From: JADKAV01 sp963732355
GTDB lineage: Bacteria > Actinomycetota > Actinomycetes > S36-B12 > UBA10799
DNA: 64,000 nt
Direction of reading: 5' to 3'
Assembly (NCBI GenBank): GCA_963732355.1
Contig: CAVSZD010000010.1
Span: 446,011 to 510,010, forward strand
A model generated the notes under the pieces. The model was not told the origin of the DNA and did no database searches. It worked only from the letters and a program-made list of their open reading frames with translations. This document shows positions 8,456-16,589 of this stretch, one piece after another. Each line of letters starts with the position of its first letter. Positions within the stretch are counted from its first letter, which is position 1. A program made the translations under genes and the position numbers.

Positions 8456-9483
8456 GTACCGCGGCCGTGAACAGGATGGCTTCGATCTCGAGGCCCTTGC
8501 CCAGTGGCTTGGCCGTGAGGTCCCGCAATTGGGCGCACTTGAGGGCGTGACGCAGTTCTCCGGCGGCGCCTCGAACCTGACCTTTCGTCTCGACTGCTCT
8601 GGCGGTTCAGCGGTGCTGCGGACCTCCCCAGCTGGGCGAAAGGCTGCCTCAGCACACGACATGGCGCGCGAAGCCAGACTGTTGCAAGGGCTTCGGCCTC
8701 AGTTCAGCCGGGTACCGGAGGTCTTCGCGGTCGGCGGACAGGATTCGCCCATCGGCCGGCCTGCCTTTGTGTGCGAATACGTTTCGGGGGAGATCCTGCG
8801 CCGCGACATCAGCGACGATGCGCCCGTCGCGGCCATGGCGCGCACGTTCATCTCCACGCTGGTGGAACTGCACTCGGTCGACGCGTCAGTACCGGAGCTG
8901 GCCGCGTTCAACAAGGGTGACGGGTACGTGCGCCGGCAGGTAGAGGGCTGGAGTTCGCGCTACCGGCAGGCACTGACAGAGGACGTCCCCGACGCCGAGT
9001 CGGTCATGGCCTGGTTGGCCGCGCGCCAGCCAGATGATGTCGGTTCATGCGTCATCCACAACGACTGGCGCTTCGACAACATGGTGCTGGATCCCGACGA
9101 CCTGTCCACGATCAAGGCCGTGCTCGATTGGGAACTGGCAACGGTGGGCGATCCATTCATGGACCTGGGTTCGGCGATGGCGTACTGGGTCGAACCCGGC
9201 GACGACGCCGGGATGCAGGCATTCCGCCGGCAGCCGAGCAACGCCGCCGGAATGCCGACCCGCGACGAGTTCGTCGACCAGTACTGCCAGATGGCCGGCC
9301 GTGAGCGTCCAGACTGGCTGTTCTACGAGGTGTACGGCCTGTTCCGGTCTGGCGGGCATTGCCCAGCAGATCTGGTACCGGTACTACCACGGACAGACGA
9401 CCAACCCCGCCTTCAAACTCTTCGGCCCGGCGGTCACGTACCTGGTTGCACGATGTGAGGGACTCATCGAGCAGCAAGGATGA
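8442..9483 (+). CDS. APH-type phosphotransferase (ACAD10-like partner), one frameshift
   Basis: 346 residues when read 8442-9347 then 9349-9483. Kinase-fold features are SGGASNLTFRL, FVCEYVSGE, the catalytic loop VIHNDWRFDN and metal-binding LDWELATVGDP. The C-terminus, found only in the second frame, is AGIAQQIWYRYY and FGPAVTYLVARCEGLIEQ, the normal family ending. An extra T at 9348 in CCGGTCTGG breaks the frame; uncorrected, the protein would end in unrelated residues at 9458. The GAGAGGAC ribosome site precedes the ATG at 8442. Pairing with the ACAD gene suggests phosphorylation of a hydroxyacyl-CoA-type substrate, by analogy with ACAD10/11 proteins. Confidence 0.85.
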
Positions 9484-9549
9484 CACTCGCCCGAACCGAC
9501 CAGAATCGGCCACCGGGTAGCGTGGGCGGCAACGACCGAAGGGACAGCG

Positions 9550-10110
9550 ATGGCGGAGGAGCCGCAACAATCGGGCGGGCAGGTCATGGTGCGTCGGTGG
9601 CAGGTCGCCGTGGCAATCCTCGCGGTGCTGACCCTGACCCTGCTGCTGATCAACGTGGTGCTACGCAGCCGGCTCGACAACGCGCAGGCCAACGAGGCAG
9701 CGGCAGTAGCCACCACTGAGGACCTGCGCTCGGAAAACGCCGATCTGACACGACGCAACGATCAACTGTTGACCCAGTTGTCCACGTCCCAGGAGCGCCT
9801 CTCGGGGCTCGTGCAAAGGCTGGACCTGACGAAGAAGCAGTTGTCTGCCTCGGAGGCCAACGTGGCGCGTCAGGTGACGTCCCAGCGCGTGGCCGAGAAG
9901 GCGGCGCGCCAGGCCAACTCGGCGGCGCGCAAAGCGCGAGCCCGCGCGGCGGCGGTCCGCTTCCAGTTGTCCAACGCTCAGACGTGCTCTGCGGCCGGGA
10001 TCAAGGCGCTGGCGCAGATCCATTCAGGCCCCGACATCGAGACCGGTGCGACAGAAGCAGCTGACACGCTGGAGTCCGTTCTGCCGGCATGTCGCGCTGG
10101 TCTGCGCTGA
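9550..10110 (+). CDS. Membrane-anchored coiled-coil protein
   Basis: 186 residues. There is a short cytoplasmic N-terminus, one transmembrane helix (WQVAVAILAVLTLTLLLINV, about 16-36), then a long Gln/Glu/Arg-rich coiled coil to about residue 145. The C-terminal segment has two cysteines (QTCSAAG and LPACRAG) that could form a disulfide outside the membrane. Three bases separate it from the Nudix-NYN gene. I do not recognise a family. The topology resembles small envelope scaffold proteins, but nothing supports a specific role. Confidence 0.7.
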   Translation: MAEEPQQSGGQVMVRRWQVAVAILAVLTLTLLLINVVLRSRLDNAQANEAAAVATTEDLRSENADLTRRNDQLLTQLSTSQERLSGLVQRLDLTKKQLSASEANVARQVTSQRVAEKAARQANSAARKARARAAAVRFQLSNAQTCSAAGIKALAQIHSGPDIETGATEAADTLESVLPACRAGLR

Positions 10111-10113
10111 CCG

Positions 10114-10926
10114 GTGCAGCACGACGGCAACGGCTGGGTGCGCTGTGCGTGCGGGCACCGGCACTGGGGGAAGTTCGGTGCAGCGGGGTTGTTCCTTCGT
10201 GTCGATGATGCGGTGCTCATCCAACTGCGACCCGAGTGGGCACATCAAGGGGGGAGTTGGGCGATCCCCGGCGGTGCCCGGGACTCCCATGAGTCGGTGA
10301 TCGACGCAGCTCTGCGGGAAGCCGCCGAGGAAGCCGCAATCGATCCGGATCTGCTGAGAATCGCCGGAGTGCATCGCATGTCCCACCCGGACTGGCACTA
10401 CGACACAGTGATCGCAACCGCGCAAGAGCGCCCACCTGTCACGGCACACGCTGAGAGCGTTGAATTGCGCTGGGTCGGTGTCGACGACCTCGGCCTCATA
10501 CGGCTGCATCCCGGGTTTGAAGCATCGCTGCCGGAGTTACTCCTGCCCAGGGTGAGTCTGGTGATAGACGCTGCGAACGTGTTCGGCAGTACTCCGGACG
10601 GGTGGTGGCACGATCGGGCGGGCGCGGCTGAACGCCTGAGCGCACAGGTTGGGGCCATCGCGGGCCGGCCCGTCCCTCTCGATCACAAGCCGACCCTGAT
10701 CGGGCACCTGGAATTGGTGGTGGAGGGGCAAGCGGTTGCCATGGCTGACCCCGGACCCGACTCGCTGGTCCGGATCGTGCGGGCCACAGCGGCCGGCGAC
10801 GACACCATCGCCGAGCGAGCGCGTAGTCTGGAGGACGCACTTGTTGTGACCAGTGACCGGGGACTGCGCGCCAGAGTTGGCCGATCCGTGCCCGTGTCCG
10901 AACTCTGGCGGTGGATGGGTCGATGA
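10114..10926 (+). CDS. Nudix hydrolase fused to a NYN/PIN-like domain
   Basis: 270 residues, GTG start. Residues 1-145 are a Nudix domain: CACGHRHWGKFGAAGL leads in, and the Nudix box runs from G54 to I76 (G-x5-E60-x7-RE-x2-EE-x-A-I), complete except Ala for the late Gly. Residues 147-270 resemble a NYN/YacP-type PIN-like nuclease fold: LVIDAANVFG with an acidic first strand, PDGWWHDRAGAAERL, and VVTSDRGLRARVG. The second domain is known to me as a separate small actinobacterial protein, so this is a fusion. Likely pairing is nucleotide-derivative hydrolysis with RNA or DNA processing. It is followed by an ATGA overlap with the CDF gene. Confidence 0.8.
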   Translation: MQHDGNGWVRCACGHRHWGKFGAAGLFLRVDDAVLIQLRPEWAHQGGSWAIPGGARDSHESVIDAALREAAEEAAIDPDLLRIAGVHRMSHPDWHYDTVIATAQERPPVTAHAESVELRWVGVDDLGLIRLHPGFEASLPELLLPRVSLVIDAANVFGSTPDGWWHDRAGAAERLSAQVGAIAGRPVPLDHKPTLIGHLELVVEGQAVAMADPGPDSLVRIVRATAAGDDTIAERARSLEDALVVTSDRGLRARVGRSVPVSELWRWMGR

Positions 10927-11876
10927 CCGGTAGGTACCTCGAGCGTTTTGCATGGCTTTCGGTGGCCACCGGGATCGTCGTGCTGGGACTCAAGACGTGG
11001 GCGTGGCAACTCACCGGTTCCGTGGGCCTGCTCTCAGATGCTCTTGAGTCCACTGTCAATATCGGGGCCGCGCTGGTCGCCGTTTTCGCTTTGCGGGCCG
11101 CCAATCGCCCAGCTGACGCCGAGCACCATTTCGGGCACGGCAAGGCCGAATACCTATCGGCCATGGTGGAGGGATTCCTGATCCTGGCCGCCTCTGCGGC
11201 GATCATTGCCACTGCTATCAATCGGTTGCTCTCGCCCGAGCCACTTGAACAGGTCGGGATCGGACTGCTCATCTCCGTGCTCGCCTCGGCCCTCAACGGG
11301 GCAGTGGCGTTTGTGCTGCTTCGGGTGGGTCGCAAACACCGGTCATTGGTTCTGATCGCTGATGGCAAGCACCTTCTGACCGACGTATGGACTTCCGCCG
11401 GCGTCGTGGTCGGAGTCGGTGCGGTCGCGCTGACCGGGTTGGAACGACTGGACCCCGTAATCGCGTTGCTGGTCGGCGCCAACATCTTGTGGACCGGCTG
11501 GGGCTTGTTGCGCGAGTCGGTTTCGGGACTGCTCGACGAGCGGCTTTCGGATGCGGACATCGACGAGGTCGTTGCTGTTCTTCAGGAGCACGAATCCGAT
11601 GCGGTCCACTTCCACGCGCTGCAGAGCCGTGCGGCCGGACGCCAGCGGTTCGTGTCCCTGCACATGCTCGTGCCCGGCGCGAGCAGCGTGCGCGAAGCCC
11701 ACGACCTCGCTCAGCAGGTCGAGGACGAGATAGAGCAGAGACTCCCGGGCGCGGTGGTCAGCATCCATATCGAGCCGCTGGAGGACCCCCGGGCGTGGGA
11801 CGACATCCCGCGTGGGGCCGAGCATCCGCTCAATGCTTCAAAGACGCGGTTCGGAGACGGGCCGGTCCCCGGATAG
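10923..11876 (+). CDS. Cation diffusion facilitator (CDF) family metal efflux protein
   Basis: 317 residues with six predicted membrane helices. The metal-site signatures are LLSDALEST in TM2, HHFGHGKAEYLSAM, and DGKHLLTDVWTSAGVV in TM5 (H-x3-D). A cytoplasmic C-terminal domain follows, containing VSLHMLVPG and VVSIHIEPLEDP. It exports divalent metal (Zn, Fe, Mn or Co) in exchange for protons; the ion cannot be chosen with confidence. The ATG at 10923 overlaps the Nudix stop (ATGA) and is preferred to an in-frame ATG at 10911. The last 39 bp overlap the convergent phosphotransferase. Confidence 0.9.
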   Translation: MTGRYLERFAWLSVATGIVVLGLKTWAWQLTGSVGLLSDALESTVNIGAALVAVFALRAANRPADAEHHFGHGKAEYLSAMVEGFLILAASAAIIATAINRLLSPEPLEQVGIGLLISVLASALNGAVAFVLLRVGRKHRSLVLIADGKHLLTDVWTSAGVVVGVGAVALTGLERLDPVIALLVGANILWTGWGLLRESVSGLLDERLSDADIDEVVAVLQEHESDAVHFHALQSRAAGRQRFVSLHMLVPGASSVREAHDLAQQVEDEIEQRLPGAVVSIHIEPLEDPRAWDDIPRGAEHPLNASKTRFGDGPVPG

Positions 11877-12542
11877 CCAGGGATGGCGGCCCTGCTCCCA
11901 GAGGTCGTGCTGCACCGGCCAGGTGTCCAGATAGATGCCCGCCCGTCGATCGAGTTCGTCGGCTTCGGGGGTGCAACGTCGTAAGGCCTTCACCACGGCC
12001 GGCCCACAGTTGGCGTTGAGCGCCGACCAGTCCATGGCCGGATCAGCCAATGCGGCACCATCCCAGTCGATGACAGCGACCAGGTCTCCGTCGGGGCTGA
12101 CCAGCAGGTTGCCGGCACTGAGGTCACCGTGCACGAGCGTGGTGGTCACTTCGGCGGCGGTCACAGCCGCGGTGTCGCAAGCAGCAGAGTCGCCAACCTG
12201 AGCCAGCACGGCCCACAAGGTGGCCCAGGTCGGCCCGATTGATTCCCAATCGCGAACGCTGCGCATGTGCGCTGCGAACTCGGCCAGTTGCTCGCCGAGC
12301 CGTTCCTGGGCGGGTAAGGCCAGTTCGGTCTCCATCAGCGGTGTCCCACTGGCCCGCTCCATCACCAGATGCAAGGGGGGCTCATCGTGCACGGCCAAGA
12401 TGGCAGGCACCGGTAACCCAGCGCGCCGGGCGGCCTCATGTCGACGTGCATTGAGGGCAAGGTCGCGTTGGTCATGCGGTTGTAGCGGGTACCGACGGAT
12501 CAGGCGGGTTTCGAATTCGATCCGGTTGCGATTGGTCCGCAT
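11838..12542 (-). CDS. APH/choline-kinase-like phosphotransferase
   Basis: 234 residues. The kinase-like fold lacks a clear N-lobe lysine motif but has LHLVMERASGTPLMETE in the hinge region, the catalytic loop LVHGDLSAGNLLV (H-G-D-x4-N) and the metal-binding VIDWDGAALADPAMDW. Start at MRTNRNRIEFE (12542); the frame extends to 12569 but that part adds no conserved sequence. Substrate is unknown: aminoglycoside, homoserine, fructosamine or other small molecules are all possible for this fold. It is convergent with the CDF gene (39-bp overlap). Confidence 0.8.
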   Translation of the reverse strand: MRTNRNRIEFETRLIRRYPLQPHDQRDLALNARRHEAARRAGLPVPAILAVHDEPPLHLVMERASGTPLMETELALPAQERLGEQLAEFAAHMRSVRDWESIGPTWATLWAVLAQVGDSAACDTAAVTAAEVTTTLVHGDLSAGNLLVSPDGDLVAVIDWDGAALADPAMDWSALNANCGPAVVKALRRCTPEADELDRRAGIYLDTWPVQHDLWEQGRHPWLSGDRPVSEPRL

Positions 12543-12607
12543 GGCTCCGATTCTTCCCGCGGTGAACACGGCTGGTCAGGGCGGGCCCGGCGTGCAACAG
12601 TAATTAC

Positions 12608-13093
12608 ATGCTTACACAAGAACAGATTGAGAAATGGCTGACTGGTCGTTTGGGAGACTGGTTCGAGCAGTTCGACGTGGTCGTGGACCGCGAGGAGATC
12701 AGCATCATCGGCCAGCTGCCCAGCGAGGGACTCGACGATGACACTGCGGCGGCCGGACGGATCGCGCGCTTCCGGGAGAACACCCGCGACGAGCGGATCG
12801 CCATCGCGCGTGAGCTCGAGCACGCAACGGGTCGCAAGGTGGCCTGGGGTGCACGTTGCGCTACGACGCAGACCATGTTCACGCGGTTGAGTGTTCCTGT
12901 CATGACCCGGCTGCGGCAGGACGACCGGGTCGTGCTCGACACGTTGGTCGCCGCGTCCGTGGCGCGGTCACGCTCCGACGCATTGGCCTGGTGCGTACGC
13001 CTGGTCGGTCAGCACGAGGCCGAATGGCTCAAGGACTTGCAGGACGCCATGGAATCGGTGCGAACGGTGCGCGACAAAGGCCCAACGCCCTGA
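12608..13093 (+). CDS. Conserved actinobacterial hypothetical protein
   Basis: 161 residues, soluble and highly charged. The N-terminal half has VVVDREEISIIGQLP and RIARFRENTRDERIAIARE. The C-terminal half reads LSVPVMTRLRQDDRVVLDTLV, then ARSRSDALAWCVRLV, which I recognise as a recurrent actinobacterial hypothetical protein, with a possible ribbon-helix-helix-like segment in the RSRSDALAWCV part. The start ATG at 12608 is the first codon of the coherent sequence. It stands alone between the divergent phosphotransferase and a secreted protein. Function unknown; DNA binding is only a guess. Confidence 0.75.
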   Translation: MLTQEQIEKWLTGRLGDWFEQFDVVVDREEISIIGQLPSEGLDDDTAAAGRIARFRENTRDERIAIARELEHATGRKVAWGARCATTQTMFTRLSVPVMTRLRQDDRVVLDTLVAASVARSRSDALAWCVRLVGQHEAEWLKDLQDAMESVRTVRDKGPTP

Positions 13094-13117
13094 GCAACAG
13101 GGCTAGTGTGGGGCACT

Positions 13118-13777
13118 GTGCGAGCAGTCCTTGTGGGCTTGACGGCTGTCCTGGTCGTTGCCTCACCGGCACACGCCGGGAGTGGTTCCAGTGATGGTGT
13201 GACCGTGACGGTGAACGACCTCGTTTGGCCGGGGTACGCATGTGTGACCCAGCCTGTGACAGTGAACGTCGACGCCGGGAATCTTGTGGGCTGGTTGGTC
13301 GCGGTGCAGGCCGGACCCACGGCCGGTTCGAGACTGGACTCGGTGGCATTCGCAGGCTTCGGCACCGAGTCGATCGGCGGGGGCCTCTTGCTGTGCCCGG
13401 CCGACAGTGATGGTCCTTGGACGGCGAAGGTCACCGGCAGGATCGGATTATCGACGGTGGACTTCGCCGTCGGTTTCCTGGTCAGCAAAGCCGTCACTGC
13501 GGCGACCATCGACGTTGCCCGGCGTACACCGGTTGGTACCCGGGTGCGCGGCGAGGTCCTGGCTGGCTCGTGGGCTGGCCGGGGGACCGTGAAGGTCAGC
13601 GGTTTCAAGGACGGGCGGTGGCGGGTGCTCGGACGCACCTACGCGCGAAAGGACGGGCGCTACAGGTTCGTGAGCCCCAAGCGGGTGGCACGGGTTTACG
13701 TGGAGTATCTCGGTGACAACGCCACACTTGCCAGTCAAGCGGGACCGCGCCGGGTCAGTACCAGTTCTTCGTCGTGA
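13118..13777 (+). CDS. Secreted protein with basic C-terminal beta domain
   Basis: 219 residues. A signal peptide (MRAVLVGLTAVLVVASPAHA, reading GTG as Met) precedes a mature part with two cysteines (YACVTQ, LLLCPAD) that may bond. The C-terminal basic beta-rich segment GTRVRGEVLAGSWAGRGTVK and RVARVYVEYLGDN recalls Ig-like domains of actinobacterial secreted proteins. GTG at 13118 is chosen for its GGGG ribosome site; GTG at 13106 is also possible and would add four residues. Its end overlaps the convergent transglycosylase gene by 23 bp. No family assigned. Confidence 0.7.
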   Translation: MRAVLVGLTAVLVVASPAHAGSGSSDGVTVTVNDLVWPGYACVTQPVTVNVDAGNLVGWLVAVQAGPTAGSRLDSVAFAGFGTESIGGGLLLCPADSDGPWTAKVTGRIGLSTVDFAVGFLVSKAVTAATIDVARRTPVGTRVRGEVLAGSWAGRGTVKVSGFKDGRWRVLGRTYARKDGRYRFVSPKRVARVYVEYLGDNATLASQAGPRRVSTSSSS

Positions 13778-14522
13778 AGTGCGCCCAGGCGCCCTTCGGA
13801 TCGCCGTAGCGGCCCTTGATGTAGGAGGCGCCCCAGCGGATCTGGGTCTGTGGGTTGGTCCGCCAGTCAGCCCCGGCGGTTGCCATCTTGTCTCCAGGTA
13901 GTGACTGTGGGATCCCGGTTGCCCCTGAACTCGGGTTGACGGCCAGGTGGTTCCAGCCGGACTCACGGGTCCACAACTGCTCCAGGCACAGCCACTGGTC
14001 GTCGCCCCAGCCGTAGGTGTTGAGGATGTAGACGCGGGCGTAGGCCTTGTTGGCCGCGATCTGCGTGCCCGTGATGGAGGGGAAGGGCGGGGTTGTCGAC
14101 TCGCTTTCAGGAGCCTGCACCGCGAACGTCTTGATTCCCGATCGCGCCTTCGTGTGGTCCTCGGTGGCAGGGACGAAGACTCGCCACCGGTTCCGGTCAG
14201 GGGCCACGTCCATGGCCACGCGCACGCTGCCGGTCTCATCGGTTGTTCTGGTGCGGGCGGTCACCCACGTGATTCCGTCGCTGCTGTATTGCACCTCGAC
14301 CTTGCGGGGTGTTCCCCCGATCACCTGCAGGCGATTGCGGTGCACAGTGCCGTCGACGGTGGTACGAACCGATGCCTTGAAACCCTTCAGGGTGGTCGTT
14401 TCGCGAACCGGCTTGGTTGCGATCTCCTTGAACGGGTCAGCGGGCCCACTGTCGGCCATCGCCGGTGCTGTGAGGCCACCGATCGACACCGCAAGGGTTG
14501 CGGCGACCGCCATCACTCGCAT
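13755..14522 (-). CDS. Secreted lytic-transglycosylase-like protein (SLT fold)
   Basis: 255 residues. The signal peptide starts MRVMAVAATLAVSIGGL with cleavage near APAMA-DS. A middle beta domain (VEVQYSSDGITWVTARTRT) follows, then a C-terminal lysozyme-like domain: QWLCLEQLWTRESGWNHLAV with the catalytic Glu in RESGWN, SSGATGIPQSLPGDKMA, and IRWGASYIKGRYGDP. It should cleave peptidoglycan outside the membrane. The ATG at 14522 has GGAG six bases upstream and is preferred to the GTG at 14534. A CRP-like palindrome lies 60-75 bp upstream. It resembles the resuscitation and wall-remodelling enzymes of actinobacteria. Confidence 0.85.
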   Translation of the reverse strand: MRVMAVAATLAVSIGGLTAPAMADSGPADPFKEIATKPVRETTTLKGFKASVRTTVDGTVHRNRLQVIGGTPRKVEVQYSSDGITWVTARTRTTDETGSVRVAMDVAPDRNRWRVFVPATEDHTKARSGIKTFAVQAPESESTTPPFPSITGTQIAANKAYARVYILNTYGWGDDQWLCLEQLWTRESGWNHLAVNPSSGATGIPQSLPGDKMATAGADWRTNPQTQIRWGASYIKGRYGDPKGAWAHFTTKNWY

Positions 14523-14581
14523 TTCGCACTCCACGTCGCTGGACGTTATCGGGTCGGTGGTTGATCAAGCAACCGATCCAC

Positions 14582-14597
14582 TGTGACATAACACACA
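14582..14597. promoter_or_regulatory. CRP/FNR-type operator between transglycosylase and Kht genes
   Basis: TGTGACATAACACACA matches the cAMP-receptor consensus TGTGA-N6-TCACA at nine of ten specified positions, the single difference being A for T in the right half. It lies 60 bp upstream of the transglycosylase start and 100 bp upstream of the KhtT-like start, so it could act on either promoter. Crp control of wall hydrolases such as rpfA in mycobacteria is established; applying it here is inference. Confidence 0.5.
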
Positions 14598-14698
14598 TCG
14601 GCATGCATGTGCGGGAGGTTGAGGCTGGCGAGTCCTGACGGGTGCGGGTGCGAGCCATTCGGGTGTGTACCCTCCGGCGCGTACGGCACGATGAGGGC

Positions 14699-15181
14699 AT
14701 GGAGGTTTCCGAGACACTTTTGCCGGGCGTGGGGATTCGCTACGAACTGGTGACCGCGCAGGGCCAGCACCTTGGCCTCATCGTCTACCGCGACGGAGGG
14801 TCGGAGATCATCGAGTACTCCCGCGATGACCCCGATGCCGCATCGACGATCTCGCACCTGACCCAGGAGGAGGGGGAGGTCATCTCGGAGATCCTGGGGG
14901 CGCCAAGGTTCGCTCGAAAGCTGGCCGATCTCACCCGGGAGATCCCAGGGCTACACACCGAGAAGATCAGGATTCCATCGACGTCGCCCTTCGTCGGCGA
15001 GACACTGGGCCAGACGCGCTGCCGGACGCTCACCGGTGCCAGCATCGTGGCGGTCGTTCGTGGCGAAGAGGTCATCTCCTCACCACTGCCCGAACAAATC
15101 CTGCTGGCCGGCGACATTCTGGTGGTGATCGGGACGTCGTCGGGTGTTCGCAGAGTCCACGCGTTGATCGACGCTGACTGA
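14699..15181 (+). CDS. TrkA-C domain regulator of K+/H+ antiporter (KhtT-like)
   Basis: 160 residues. The N-terminal part (LLPGVGIRYELVTAQGQHLG, then VIYRDGGSEIIEYSRDD after a Leu) matches KhtT-type cytosolic subunits. The C-terminal RCK_C/TrkA_C domain contains SPFVGETLGQTRCR and LLAGDILVVIGTSSGVRRV. KhtT-type proteins gate a CPA2 exchanger; ligands of such RCK_C domains include c-di-AMP and other nucleotides. The stop overlaps the antiporter start by one base (TGATG), so the two are co-translated. The ATG at 14699 is preferred to an open frame reaching 14642. Confidence 0.85.
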   Translation: MEVSETLLPGVGIRYELVTAQGQHLGLIVYRDGGSEIIEYSRDDPDAASTISHLTQEEGEVISEILGAPRFARKLADLTREIPGLHTEKIRIPSTSPFVGETLGQTRCRTLTGASIVAVVRGEEVISSPLPEQILLAGDILVVIGTSSGVRRVHALIDAD

Positions 15182-16353
15182 TGAAGGGCGAGCCTGCTTT
15201 CCTCATCGAGCTGGGGTTCCTGTTCATCCTGCTCGGCCTCTCAGGGGCACTGGCTCTGCGGATCGGGCTGTCGACAGCCCCGCTGTTCCTGCTTGCCGGA
15301 CTGGTGATAGCCGAGGGTGGCCCTATCGAGCTCACGTCCTCCGAACCGTTCCTCGATTCCGCGGCGGCCGTGGGCGTGGTCCTGCTGATGCTGGCGCTGG
15401 GCCTGGAGTTCTCAGCCGAGGAGTTCACCGCTTCGATCCGCAGACATGCGCCGAGTGGGGTGGTGGACTTCGTCCTGAACGCCCCTCCCGGTTTCATCAT
15501 GGGTCTGGCGCTGGGCATGGATCTCGCGGCGTGCGCCGCCCTGGCCGGGATCACCTGGGTCTCTTCCTCCGGGATCGTGGCGAAAGTCCTGGGTGATCTG
15601 GGGCGACTGGGCAACCGGGAGAGCCCTGCAGTGCTGTCGATCCTGGTGCTGGAGGACGTCGCGATGGCCGCATACCTTCCGGTGCTGGGTGTCGCGCTGG
15701 TGGGCGGGGGGCTACTGGCGGGCGGTCTGGGTGCACTGCTGGCCGTGACCGCAGTCGTCCTGGTGATCTTGATCGCCCAGCGAGGTGAGCGGCTGGCAGA
15801 ACGCCTGATCAACCACGAGGACGACGAGCAGGTTCTGCTGCGCGTGCTCGGCCTGACGTTGTTGGTGGCCGGTGTGGCCGAGATGGCTGGGGTCTCGTCA
15901 GCCGTCGGAGCATTCCTGGTCGGGCTGGCGATACCGGCGGGGGCTGCGAAGCGGGCACGGAAAGTGATGAGTCCACTTCGGGACCTCTTCGCGGCTGTGT
16001 TCTTCCTCGCCTTCGCCAGTCAGACGACATTGGCCTCTATCCCCGGGGTCCTTCCCGAAGCCGCCCTGCTGGCGTTCGTCACGGCGATCACCAAGGTGAT
16101 CACGGGGTGGTACGCGGCCGGGCGCCAAGGAGCCGCGGCCAAGGGCCGGATGCGGGCGGGCACCGTGTTGATAGCCCGCGGCGAGTTCAGTGTCGTGATC
16201 GCCGGCCTGGCGGTGAGTGCGGGCTTCACCGATGTCGGACCGCTGGCGACGACGTACGTCCTGCTGCTGGCCGTCAGCGGTCCGATCATCACCCGCTTCG
16301 CGGACTCCTTGGCCCGCCCTTGGGTCGGCGCGCCGGTGACCGCTGCGAGGTAG
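15181..16353 (+). CDS. CPA2 cation:proton antiporter (KhtU/KefB-like)
   Basis: 390 residues, about 12 hydrophobic segments. Characteristic sequences are LLMLALGLEFSAEEF in the early helices, GITWVSSSGIVAKVLGDLGR, ILVLEDVAMAAYLPVL with the exchanger Glu-Asp pair, and ARGEFSVVIAGLAV near the end, all typical of the CPA2 family. There is no C-terminal RCK domain; that role is taken by the KhtT-like partner immediately upstream. Expected activity is K+ (or Na+) efflux coupled to H+ entry across the inner membrane. Confidence 0.9.
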   Translation: MKGEPAFLIELGFLFILLGLSGALALRIGLSTAPLFLLAGLVIAEGGPIELTSSEPFLDSAAAVGVVLLMLALGLEFSAEEFTASIRRHAPSGVVDFVLNAPPGFIMGLALGMDLAACAALAGITWVSSSGIVAKVLGDLGRLGNRESPAVLSILVLEDVAMAAYLPVLGVALVGGGLLAGGLGALLAVTAVVLVILIAQRGERLAERLINHEDDEQVLLRVLGLTLLVAGVAEMAGVSSAVGAFLVGLAIPAGAAKRARKVMSPLRDLFAAVFFLAFASQTTLASIPGVLPEAALLAFVTAITKVITGWYAAGRQGAAAKGRMRAGTVLIARGEFSVVIAGLAVSAGFTDVGPLATTYVLLLAVSGPIITRFADSLARPWVGAPVTAAR

Positions 16354-16356
16354 CGG

Positions 16357-16473
16357 CTACTCGGACGCGGCCTCGAGTTGTTCGACGCCATCGCTGAGGT
16401 GCTCGAGGGTGCTGCTGGTCGCCAATTCGTCGGTTCCGAGATCGAAAACCTCGGGCGGTGTGAATGCGTTCAT
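16357..16473 (-). CDS. 38-residue microprotein, leader-peptide-like
   Basis: The ORF has a GAAAGG ribosome site eight bases before ATG. It encodes an acidic peptide with no cysteine or aromatic-rich core: MNAFTPPEVFDLGTDELATS at the start and EHLSDGVEQLEAASE at the end. The PPEVFDLGTDEL stretch resembles the amphipathic recognition helix of RiPP leader peptides. No maturation enzyme is adjacent, so this is only a likeness. It sits in the 240-bp gap between the antiporter and the flavoprotein, convergent with the former. Confidence 0.4.
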   Translation of the reverse strand: MNAFTPPEVFDLGTDELATSSTLEHLSDGVEQLEAASE

Positions 16474-16589
16474 GATCGTGCCTTTCGCGTGGTCTGTTGG
16501 CCTCCGCCCCCATCAGTTCACGTTGAAGCACCCGTGCCAACCCTTACCGGCGGGTAACGGTCCGTTCGGTCGATTACTGGTGAGTATGG

